DNA of 64,000 nt, taken from assembly GCA_013076295.1 (NCBI GenBank), contig RQOL01000466.1, positions 4,011,080 through 4,075,079 of the forward strand, written 5' to 3'. Shown in pieces: positions 45,301 to 56,126 of the stretch (its first letter is position 1; the number at the start of each line of letters is the position of its first letter). The translations under genes were made by a program, and so were the position numbers. The notes beneath the pieces were generated by a model, which ran no database searches, had not been told where the DNA came from, and saw only the letters and a program-made list of their open reading frames with translations. The DNA comes from Sanderia malayensis (Eukaryota > Cnidaria > Scyphozoa > Semaeostomeae > Pelagiidae).

Positions 45301-48300
45301 TAGACTGATATACTATGTTGCAATAGATAACGCAACACCATCCAAGCAATCCATCCAACGAAGACAACTTGCGAAACTACGAAAATGTGGCTTGATATCG
45401 GAAATCTCCAGTTGATACTGATGGCTGCACTAAATATCGCTGAAAACTCATTAGGTGTATAAATAAAATTAATCACCCTGCAATTCAAGATTTAATGAAT
45501 CACCAACCAAAAACTATAGCACCACAATTTCTAAATATAAATTCGCGCTTATATTTAGATATATATATATATATATATATATCTAGCCTATATATGCATA
45601 CAAGATCTTTTTATAGTCTTATTTACTATATGTATGACCCACGTGATTAATTTATTGATGTAGATAAGTAATTGTGGTGATTACGATGCATAAACTTAGA
45701 ACGGTAAATGCCAATGCAGGTCAGATAAATATTGCACTACAAAATATTGCAAGGTTGATGCAATATATATATACCTCGGTGTATTGCACCAACCGCCTGC
45801 CAACTAAAATACCAGGCCTTTTGAAAGGTTTTTAAAAACAATACACACGCCGTGGCATCACTACCAAAAAGACAAAAGCATAAACGCCGATCCCGTGTTG
45901 TTTTACGATACCAAGTTCCCATTGCTCTATCAACATGACGGATCTGTCTAAGTTTGTCGTAGTTTTGTTGTGGAATTAGCTATAGCTGGCGTTATCAGCA
46001 TGTGCCAAACAATTAGCGTGACCCAGACAGTGGGTAGTTGTATGCTAGTGTATGCTAGTACTTGTATTCCGGCGCCTATTTGCATCCGCGAGGTTGCACG
46101 ACAATGCAAAAGGCGCGCGTAGCAGACGATGGTTTATTTACACACAAATAGTAAGCATGTAGAAGTGATGTTAGCTTACCCTCGTCTTTCTTTGTCCTCT
46201 GAACGACTGGCTCATTGATGGCGGAGAGCTTTTCCTGAAAAGATAACAAGAGGGGTAAAAAACTGCATGTATAAGCAACATTACATTTGCATTATACTAA
46301 ACAACATTTAGTAAATACACTCTAAAATCAACTAGTTCTCGTTAATTGAACTGTCTATTGCCGAGTTTGTCTTTAACGTAATAGGCCGAGCATAAAGCAT
46401 TATCATGCGAATGAGACCACAGCGATTCAAGATATTCTAAAGAGAGGCGATCAATTCAAAAACAATCAAGATCAGCACTTTGCGCGTTTGTATTCCAACG
46501 GCATTAGCGTAAACAACAACATAATACCAGGGAATACTAGCAAGCGCCCTTTGACTATTCCTGAAAAAAAGGAACGCTATAATAACAATGTTATCTAATA
46601 GAGAGTATTTCTGTGTGAGTGGCAATGTCTCGCCAAACTAGACTCACAGATAAGAATTGAAGAAGGACATAACTGTGCCACGCTGGCACAAGAGGGTCAC
46701 ACTAAAATGCACAGGCAACGAATTTAGGAATGAAGAACCGTGGCGGGTTTGTCATACATTGCAGACGGAGCTCCAAGTTGCATAAACCCACCCATGGCAA
46801 GCCAGAATACAGGCAAGAAATGCATAAATTCGAGTGTAAAGGTGGGAGATTGTTCTCAAGCGACATCCATCCACAACAAACGAGCGTGTTGTTGTCTGAA
46901 CCAGATTAGGGAAACTGGAATACAACTCGAGGCCTGTGAGTACACATAGTCGCAAAAGCTTGCAACGTTGGACTCGAATATCAATGCAATGGCATTTGGT
47001 AAATGATCCTGACTCAATATCGATCTCTGCAAGTACAAGCCATGCAATGTGAAATATCGTGAGTTCTAGAATTCGGTAGATTCAATACAGCAAGACAACT
47101 TGCGTTAGTCCAAGCCAACCTTCCTACTGTCGCATTCAACTGGAAATGGCGATGGTATGGGGTGCCAATGTTGGTTGTTATAACATTAATGAAAAGAAAC
47201 ATTGATGATGGTGGATGAAAAGAAACGAGAACACGATCAATGACAAGAAACGAGAAGATGAACGATCCAAAGCCACGCGACTCACGACAGGTAAATGTTT
47301 GTGGAGGCGTGAGACTTGGCATTAGGATATCAGGATATAAATAAAACACCAAATTTTATTGATCGCTCCTACCGATGTTAGTTATATATGGAAACTACTG
47401 CCTGAGAATAATGATAACAATCTCATAATCAAGCCATGAGGTATTCTCACTGCAGTGTATCAGCGATTTCATTTATGTATAGTTTCGTTTATCAACCAGA
47501 AACGGAATATCCGTACTGGGAATTCCTCTCAAAGGCCAATATATATTCGCCTAAATTAGTAATAGGCATTGGAGATTGCGGCTATTTTTCTCACTTCGCA
47601 GCTGAGATATACTAGCCTTGAAGACATTGGAGATCTTGGAGAAGGTTAAAGGGTCCCCTTACGATGAATAAATCACCAAATATTTCGACATCCCTTCAAA
47701 GCCTTTTAATCTTCGCAAAGTCCTAATAATATGCAAGAAAAACTAACTTACAATTCCAATCTGTCGCATATTCTGTATCGCTGTGCTGACCATGGCAGAC
47801 TGCCTTAGTGGTTAATATATGTCCGTGAGGAATACTGTGACCAGAGTGTGTGCTGCAGGAAATCTGTCTCAAAAATCTGACGATATCGAAATTACTTTGT
47901 CCCCGACACGAAAACTTGAGCTCGCCTTGCTGCGGGCATCGTTATGTTTGGTGGAGAGTCTTTTGTATGCGAGTGTCTGTGCTGTGGTGTGTGAGAATGT
48001 GTCTTAAAATAGCCTTCATTTACATTTCTATTCAGAGAGTTCAGAGCCCGTAATCCCAGCTGAAGAAGTAAAGTAACAAAAATCGAAGCCAGTGCATTGT
48101 TTGCACGGAAAACACGCAAAGAAGTCATTCACCATCGCCCATTCAATCCGAAATTGGCTTATTGAAAAATTCATGCGCACTCCCTCGTAAAACACGGACT
48201 TGCGGTCAGGAAACGCGATTATTCTAAGCGATATCCGCTGATTTGATGAAGCAAGAACCGCGAAAAACCTTGCAGTAAGTCACTGTCAACTGAACCGAAC

Positions 48301-51300
48301 CAAACCAAGCATGACTGAGAGATAGCTACATTAAAATGCGTGCGGGGAAGGTCTTTGACTTTAGTGCAGCAGGGAAAATCCCAATAAAACTCAACATGCG
48401 AAAATGTCCCAATAAAATAAAGCTGCCTGGGACATTCAATTCAATCAGCATTATGTGAATGAATTGGAAAACAAATATACTACCAAAGTAATGCATCTGA
48501 TGCAGAAATAACTTATGGCTAATGTCCTTTCACTCCAAGAGCTGGTAAAAACCTCCTTAATTATTTAACAACTCAAAGCTAGAATTACGCTATGCCTAAT
48601 GAAAATAGCAAACTGTGCAAAATCAAGTTAATTTCTATGACGTCTTTACCTTAATAAAACCAACCTCATTTTCTATTAAAACTGGTCATTACAATACCTA
48701 CGTATATGTAACTATGTAAAATAGTGCATTATAAAATGATGCATGTATAATCAAATGTGCGAATTGACTGAAAACGGATCCTAGGTCAAACACAAAACAA
48801 ATGACGCAGTTCCATGACCTGCCTTCAAGCATGGGCAAGCATCCTCATACAAACTATTCCAAGTACGGTTGACACCTCGACTGCCCTCTAGCTCAAACAT
48901 TCGCTTTCTTGAACAACTTAAACTCCCCTTGAGAGTTCAAGATGGCAAATGTCAACTGTGAATGCTTAGTATATGAATGGTCTTCTGCCATCTTCCTACT
49001 ATGTATATCTCATCTCTATTCTAATTAGCAATCCAATAACATTTAATACGCCCTTGTAAACTCCCTCGCCCACATCTTCTCCCGTCTAATCCAAAAAAAC
49101 TCTTTCTAATCTGCCTCTTTCTCGCTGCAAAGCCTGTCTTTCAATCTCATACATAACTAAAACCTCTCTTCAATACCATTGGGATGACTCCTTATTTTAT
49201 TGTCTCCTTCTTGTCCTGTTTGATACTAAAACTACAAGCCTCGTTCTCGTGAAAAATGTGAACGCGCAATGCAAACAACAGTTTTTCCCGCCTCAAAAAC
49301 AGCCTCTTTATCACTTCACCCCTGACCTCTCTTTCAATCTGAGACACAGTTGCAGCCTGCTTTTGGCATCAAAATTCAACTCCAAACATGTTGACGCGTA
49401 CAAAAATAACTTTTTAGATGCAAATTGTTCTTTTATCACTGAATGGATATTTGAAAACAGCTACATGAAATTAGTGCCGCAAAAGTGTACTGATCATATC
49501 AGACCGATCAAAGAGTTAACAGAAAACATTGTAATCAGGAACATATCCCTGAACAATCTTAGCTTTACAGACCACATACCGAGATAAGGACATCACTATT
49601 CGAAGTAATTGATTTGAACAATACCAAGTGCGACAATATAAAGACTTAAATCTAATTATAAAGTCGTGTATATATATATATATATATATATAGACCAGCC
49701 AGTCTCGATCTGATAACAGGCAAAGCTTTATTAAACCCCCTGTCTATCAAGTTTCCCTCTCTAATAATCCCCCCTTTCGAAACGAGATTTTGATCTAAGC
49801 CCCGCTCAACAAATTAAGAATTCCCACAATGATGAAATTTTCATTGAGTAACCCCCCCCCCCCTCTTTGCTTGAGCACGTCATCGCCACAATGGCTTGAT
49901 ACAGCTTTTACGGCATAGACTAAAATTGGAAAATGCTGCCAAGGTAAAATAATTGTGCAGTTTTTAACGTCGGCAGGGGGTGGAGTGGGGTATTTTAAAT
50001 CAGGGAGCATAAAGAGTTAGCAATAATTTTTGCACAGCTTAGCAGCTTTGTAAAACTCCCACTAGCCATCATCTCCATCATTAAATGTGTCTCGAAAATA
50101 AGCCTCGTTTCCGAAAGCCGCATCTCACATGGAGCAACAAAGCTAATGCGTGTTTTTCCTCCCACCCATCGGGCTCCCTGTTTTAAATCGTCCATGAATG
50201 CTCTATTTCCTCTAATTAGGGCCATTCTTTTTTAAACACCGCCTCCAACAACCACCTACGCTAAAACTAATTAACGAGAAAATGCGCCCCGTCCAATAAC
50301 CGCCCACCCAATTCCGCGAATAATTTACAAGTGTCCGTTAGCTTATCAGAGGAAATACACAGTATGGAAATGAGGCTTCTATTGATAGAATGAACTCTGG
50401 AGTGGCTTTATCTATTATTCATCAATCAAATCAGCTAAAACGGCACGCCGGGGATATTACCACAGCGAAACGTTGTCGTAGAGCAACTAATCTTAGACGT
50501 TTCTGAGCTATGCATTGCATGTGTGTCGAGATAAAACCGCATGAATCAAATGCACGTTGACCACAGGGAATCAAAGCTCTAATTTCGCAATGCTTAATAT
50601 TGCCCTCGAGCAAACCAGAATGTTATGTAATATGGATTACATCCCTTGCAGGCCTATTATGAACGGGATTACAAAAACAAATGAAAAACAATGCAAAATT
50701 CTTCCTTATACGGAGATTTCCTGAAAGTCGGGGTGCATGAGTCTGATCAATGAACCAGATGTTTATAGCTTATAATTTTTAGACGGCAAAGACTACTGTT
50801 GCCCATCCACCATTGCAAAAAACATTGCCCATATCACGAAGGAAACATCTACCAACGCTAACTATGAACACGAGGTAGCTTGACATGAATACGAGATACC
50901 TAGCTAAGACAATATCCAGCTGCCATTCCGTTGCGAAATGACGCTCTGTTAATTTCAAAACAACCCCTAGTGAGTTGTATGACCACAAAGAAACGTATAT
51001 AATACATTTCAGAAAATAATTGAATCTTTTGGTGAGATTCACAATGGAAGTCCAGATAAATTCTGATCTTGAAAAACGCCCACAATGATATGTACGCCTT
51101 ATCACCCATCCAGCTTCGCATTTGTGAGAAATAAAAAGCCACCTACTTAGGTATAGAGTTCTACCAACGAGCCTAAGGTCAGGTATTTACGCTAATAAGC
51201 AATAAAAACATACCATAGTACTACCGCAACCATGTACTTGCTGCTTTTATGATTTTTAAGTATTTACATGTTAGATTAGTTGCCATTTTCAGCCGACCAA

Positions 51301-51939
51301 AGGTTGTTATTGTTTTCTAGTTCCTAGAGGACGTATGCCGGTAACAACTGGCAAATCCTTGAAGATGTTACATTGATTGCGAGAAAGGGTTAGGAAAGCA
51401 ATTAGTGGCAACAATTTCCGGCAGAATCGGTATTTGAATGCCAACTCGTTTTCAAAAGCATCGGCGAGGAAATGGCCTGACGTCGAGATCATTATTCTCC
51501 ATGTCAACTAATCATGCAGCTAATGAAGCATATTGAGCAATTGAATTGGGAAAATATAGCGGAATTATCGCCGAGGTACTTCATGTATGAAGCAAGCAGT
51601 TCGTGCAGGAAAATACTGTAGTTTATTATTGGCCCGGAAGAAAGAGATCTTAAAAAATACCTTTTTGCATATGTCACTTTCTGACTTGGAATCATAGCTG
51701 GAGATAACGCTGCCCGGAATGAGCCTCTGCGAAGTGTTCCTCTCTGTCAAGTGCTTGTGCAACTCGCGTTTCTGCTGTTGACGCAGGTATTCTTGTTGCT
51801 CTTGGTATTGGTGAAAGAGGTATTCCTGTTGCAACTGTTGTTGTTGTTTCAAGTTGAGCAACTGTTCTGTCAAATTTTGTTGCTGTTGGGGCGTCAGCTG
51901 GGAAGTTTGCGTTGTCGACGTCACAGCCGATGTACTCAT
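36301..51939 (-). CDS. HDAC4: Class IIa histone deacetylase, HDAC4/5/7/9 type (complete)
   Basis: Transcriptional corepressor and deacetylase. Twenty-four exons run from 51939 down to 36301 and sum to 1048 codons in one open frame: 51661-51939, 46180-46234, 44708-44828, 44482-44543, 44046-44189, 42874-42959, 42473-42595, 41131-42264, 40832-40881, 40608-40657, 40425-40477, 39909-39962, 39694-39747, 39195-39250, 39021-39108, 38621-38740, 38301-38358, 38127-38166, 37696-37814, 37408-37477, 37229-37292, 37034-37118, 36710-36854, 36301-36334. In order: Gln-rich coiled coil (~15-75), MEF2-binding helix [11 protein letters not shown], 14-3-3-type LRKTASEPNL, basic RSRLRHK, deacetylase domain from ~625. 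Zinc-site Cys636, Cys638, His644 and Cys715; catalytic His766, His767, Asp804, His806 and Asp898 are present. Tyr940 replaces the vertebrate class IIa His. The C-terminal [13 protein letters not shown] matches the export signal. Confidence 0.93.
39347..39483. repeat. 21-bp tandem repeat, about six units, in an HDAC intron
   Basis: GGGTTATTTCTTTGAATAGA recurs every 21 bases with minor variants (CTTTAAATAG, CCTTGAATTG). It lies in the intron between exons 39195-39250 and 39694-39747. A CAA/CAATAA microsatellite follows at 39533-39565. Confidence 0.9.
40998..41032. repeat. AAAC microsatellite in an HDAC intron
   Basis: A run of (AAAC)n-type units just downstream of the 1134-base HDAC exon. No function is inferred. 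Confidence 0.85.
42743..42845. mobile_element. ~103-bp palindromic MITE in an HDAC intron
   Basis: The left end CAATTGAACCTTGATAAGTC and the right end read inward CAGTTATTTGAACCTGGAT are inverted matches with a few differences, and both sides are flanked by TA (42741-42742 and 42846-42847). The TGAACC-GATAAGTC terminus recalls pogo/Tigger-type elements. It is too short to encode anything and lies between exons 42473-42595 and 42874-42959. Confidence 0.65.
43150..43480. repeat. Nested tandem repeat in an HDAC intron
   Basis: A ~120-bp unit (TCTAAAAATGGTTCTGATAT at about 43196 and 43306) occurs twice and is itself built of ~20-base modules of the form AACTCTATTGATGTCTCAAA, which continue to about 43470. 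The open frames here are by-products of the repeat. Confidence 0.85.
45559..45583. repeat. TA dinucleotide microsatellite
   Basis: About 12 TA units in an HDAC intron. A similar run occurs at 49672-49693. Confidence 0.9.
46235..51660 (-). other. Large HDAC intron, otherwise empty
   Basis: Apart from the possible alternative first exon and a TA microsatellite near 49672-49693, I see no coding exon or clear mobile element. The reading frames present are short and lack family resemblance. The part 49735-50330 contains many CCCCC/AATAACCGCC motifs reminiscent of degenerate MITE ends, too decayed to delimit. Confidence 0.5.
47752..47793 (-). promoter_or_regulatory. Possible alternative first exon of the HDAC gene
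   Basis: Inside the 5.4-kb intron between the first two HDAC coding exons, the minus strand has an ATG at 47793 followed by 14 open codons ([14 protein letters not shown]) and a consensus GTAAGT donor. It ends in phase 0 and could splice to 46234, which starts in phase 0. The result would be an HDAC lacking the Gln-rich coiled coil. Alternative N termini are known in this family, but transcription from here is only inferred. Confidence 0.4.
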
Positions 51940-52291
51940 TGCCCTAAATGAAATAAATAAAGGCCCAATTATTTTGCAGACTCGAGAGGAAGAATTGCTA
52001 ATAGGCAATGTGCGTGACTGCCAGGGAAGAATTTTGTGACGTTAAATTTAGACTGAAAAATAATTATAGTAACAATGAATAACTACAAATGCAATATGCA
52101 TAAGTTACAGAGACAGAATGACATTTGTGCATATCATTGACCTTGTAGAGCTGGAAAAAAGCAATTGATTACTTTTGAGAATGTTCATGTTAAATATCCC
52201 AGCTTTTGATAGAGCTACCTGCTTCAGCATTACAACAATACATTATGTAGACCTGGGCCACAAAACTGCCACTTGGACAAGGCTTGCTCTC

Positions 52292-52340
52292 CTCCTATGC
52301 AGCCCAAAGCATAGAGTTTACGCTTTGGGCTGCATAGGAG
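52292..52340. repeat. Perfect 19-bp hairpin, intergenic
   Basis: CTCCTATGCAGCCCAAAGC at 52292-52310 and its exact complement at 52322-52340 enclose an 11-base loop. It lies about 350 bp upstream of the HDAC start exon. Confidence 0.9.
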
Positions 52341-52343
52341 CAT

Positions 52344-55260
52344 AGACAAGCTATTAATAGCCAAAAAATATTCAAAGGAACTTGCAGGTTACAGGCAACA
52401 TATTTCTGATAGTCTTAGCCTTAAACACGATATAAAAGTATTTTGCTCGGCTTATAACTTCTTGAAATATCTAGGTTGTATTAAATATTTTGGATAATAC
52501 TCCATATCTTAAAAATCTTTTTACTTAGATGTATATATTTTTAAAATGAATTTTCTTGTTTAAAATACATTATTGACAACCCATGGTGTGAGCCGCATTT
52601 AACTTCATGATTCATGTTTGATTCATATTTAATTCATTAAATAGAATGAAAGCAAATTAATGCTAAATTGGCAAAAAAATTTATGGTCAATAGCAATGCT
52701 TTGCTCTGTTCAATGAAAACTGGGCCTGCTCTTTCAGACTAGCTATATTAACAGCAATTTAACAGCTGCAAGAATGCCATAGTCTGGGATCAAATAAACA
52801 CAATTATAAAGAAAACCTTGATTTCCTGATTTCAAATAAGTAAACAATACTATATTAGGAGCTGGGGAAAATTACATTCAAAATTAATGACTTTTGGTGT
52901 TCATAATTTATAGTTTTTGGTTCATCTGCACTGCACACAAATCATAACTGGATGCTTGAAACTCTTATAGAAGGAAGTGATGTGATGGGTCACTTCAATT
53001 GAGCACACATATAAATATAGCTTTTTTACTTTGAATATGTGAGGCACTGTTGTGCACTGTTGTGCCAAAAAAGGGAAGCATGCAGGGATATCTTCCGGTT
53101 GATCCTCCTTTGGTTGCGTGCATTCAAGAGGTATTAGATGTTCAAACTTGATCTGATAATTGACAGGCCAGAAAGCAATCCCGCAGCTTTGGAGTCAATA
53201 CACACAGCCAGCGCCAGCAATATTAAAGTTTTCCTCTCGAACTTGAAGAAGTTCATGCCCAAATTCAAATCAGGGTTCAGATTCTGTATACTATGTATAC
53301 ACAATAGGAAAACCGTTATATTTGCAAGCCACAATAATTATTTGAGGGTTTCATGTTTTCGTGGTCGGACTGGGTTCGCTTTCACAAAATCCAATAAGTT
53401 CTGGGAAACTCTCAGAAATGTCGAGTTTTATTGTTATGAATGAAACATGTCAGCCACTTCAGGTCATTGTGTTTTGGCTCGACAGAAAATAACAGTGCAC
53501 GAAACGCTATAATCTCAGCAACGAATAAAACCATCCATTGACATAATGTTATTGTCTGGTGGAGCAGATCTGCGAGGCTTACAACGACTTAACGAGTAGA
53601 TAAATGTTAGTTGTCAAAACTCTCTAGGCCTGTTCGTCGACATAACACCTTTGAGCTGGCAGCATGGTGGGTCACACTAACAAAATAGATTTCCACTACT
53701 AATATTTACAAATGGAAGTTAAATAACAGCAATAATATTCAATAGATACTATTTATGGTCGATAAATACACAAAATAGTTTCCCATGCCAGACGAATAAG
53801 GACATACCTTAGGGCAATATTGTACCTCAAAATGAATTGCTTTGAAGAAAGGCATATTATTTATAAAATCAAATCACGTTTGCTTACATTTTCTGTTGTC
53901 TTCCAATCAGTTGATTTATTTTTCCGCCAAACAAAACTCGTCAACCATCAACTTCTTCTCCGATATCTTGAAATTCCAGAATTGTTCGTCTCTAACCTTT
54001 CGGAAAATACTCCAAGTTTCAATGCCTCAAGTATGATGGGGTGCAGTTGTGGTGGATATCAAGTCACAAATTTCACTCTCCCTAGCTACAAAAACGGACT
54101 ATCGCTGTAATTGAACAAACATAGTCTCCAACCGTTATTCACCTATCAGTGTGTACTTTTTCTTCACAAGATAATAGTTTTCCGGCCTATATTTTTGCAA
54201 ATTAGCATCGATTAGTTGAAAACGTGAGTCCAATAGAATGTTATGTATACAATGCAAATTTGTTCATTGCTTCAATCCCAACGCTCGGTGTCAAGCTGTC
54301 ACGTGATGAGAGCGAACCAATCAGTTGATACAATGCTTCTTACCACAGGAAGCCTGTCATAAAGTGAGTTTTCGTAAATTATTTCCTGGGTTTGCTTCAA
54401 TATGCATAATTAAAAGAACAACAAACCAAAACAGCGCCAAACAAACAAATATAAACAAAGCAAAGATAGAATTTTGGTGCCAATTATTTCTTTTCATTTA
54501 GGAATAGCAAATCCACCATGAATCCACCAAGATCAAACCACATAAATTTAAGTGGACACTGTTATTGCTACGGAGTGGGAAGGCTTCGCCTTTGTCTCTG
54601 AACATATGTCAAAACGTGGAAAGATGGCGACGCACTGTGGCAGTTCCTCTTGGCAGCCGGTCAGGATGGCGTACCACAAACTTAGTTGTTGAGTCCGATG
54701 GAAAAATGAATACCTGCATCCATTTGCATTGCAACTGAAAGGGCGAGCCTCCCTTTCATTTTCCAGAGAGTTGATGAACAAAGGCGTGGCTAACCGGTTT
54801 TATCCGCAACTTCTCAAGGAGGATTAGATGCTGAAGGCCGCAATTTGACATTGCAACGAAGATGTTTAGCTTGCATTCATTCAAATGTGGGCCTAAGCTT
54901 GTTACAAATGACGGACGGGATCAGGTCTTTGAAACTCGTGAAGAAATATCAAAACTCTGTTTGGCTGCTGTTGTGAATGTCAATTGAACTAAGTTCAATA
55001 TGTGTATGTGATTTGTGGTCTCGTTTCACAGGAGCCCATTGATAAAGCATTTTAATATTATTGCATTGATGTAGATTTCGAAAGTATTTGAATATCTTGG
55101 ATATAGTTTTCGCTATGACTTGACAATGAACAATAACTATTTAGAAATTTCATTTGTGCGGATATTTCTGAAAAGCAGCTGCATGAAATCGAGGCTAGCT
55201 CATAATTGTTGGTAAGAGATGATGGGCCAACGTTAGCTTGCGATGTGCTGTGCTTTAAAA
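52344..55260. other. Intergenic stretch without recognised genes
   Basis: Between the HDAC first coding exon and the 3' end of DYNC2I1 no exon or RNA gene was convincing. The open frames around 53138-53443 and 53820-54110 are about 100 codons, resemble nothing I know and have no clear splice context. HDAC 5' non-coding exons and promoter may lie here but cannot be seen. Confidence 0.45.
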
Positions 55261-55275
55261 TCACTGATCTCAATA

Positions 55276-55403
55276 AAACGAGTTGTCCTAGATTCTTATC
55301 ACCAGCCTCGTCTTGGTGTTATTATTGAGATCAGTGTTTAAAATGCGAACACGGTCATCACACCAAAACGAGGCTGGTGATATGAATCTAAGACAACTCG
55401 TTT
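55276..55403. repeat. Inverted repeat, 44-bp arms, intergenic
   Basis: The arms 55276-55319 and 55360-55403 are complementary with a few mismatches (ACGAGTTGTCCTAGATTC against GAATCTAAGACAACTCGT; ACCAGCCTCGTCTTGGTGT against ACACCAAAACGAGGCTGGT). A second pair, CACTGATCTCAATAA at 55262 and its complement at 55322, overlaps, allowing alternative foldings. It may be a small palindromic MITE, but the ends and target duplication are not clear. Confidence 0.75.
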
Positions 55404-56126
55404 AGTTCGAACTTCTCTTGCAATGGATGATGCATATCTGCTATAATAATGCCAACAATTGTCAGATCAGTTGGGTGTTCATCACACAATCAGTGACACA
55501 CTCTATCACGTCAGCATATCATGTATGTAATTGCTCTGTTGTCTTATCGTTTGCATATGATGATCACGCTTAAGATCTCACACAGCTGCTCTTCAGTGCA
55601 GCTTATCATTGCTATAAACAGAGCGCCGAATTGCATCATTTCGCCCATGTAGCTTGTGAAGTTTGAGCACGAATTTACGTCATCAATGCAAACAAATCAA
55701 CTCAGCATTACAAGCCAATGATATTCTTCTAGTCCAGCTTACTTTTCTGTGGGGGCTGGAAGAACGTCGAATAAATAAAGATGACTTAAAAACAATCCAT
55801 TATCACCCTCACGACCAAATTTGTATGATCAATTCGATTAATTCATTATAGATATCAACTGAACATTGCATATCAATAAATGGTGTTGTAAGCAAATCAA
55901 TTCTCAATCATATTACAATCAAATCATAAACAACAAGTTTTTTACATAAACAACCCAACACAAACATCTCTAGATTCCTCTTATTCTATTACTATGTAAC
56001 TTACCCCTGAATAATTTACCCCCATCCACCCCATAACATAGTCAAGTATATGTACATATAGATACAACTCCTTTTTCCAATAAGTGTACAGCTAAGAATA
56101 TTAAAGCATTAAATACAGAGAACATA

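Noticed and set aside
49735..50330. Degenerate MITE with CCCCC and AATAACCGCC motifs
   Set aside because: Suggestive motifs only; I could not define ends, inverted repeats or a target duplication.
53138..53443. 101-codon open frame on the plus strand
   Set aside because: No recognisable domain, splice context or compositional signal; expected by chance in 4 kb of intergenic DNA.
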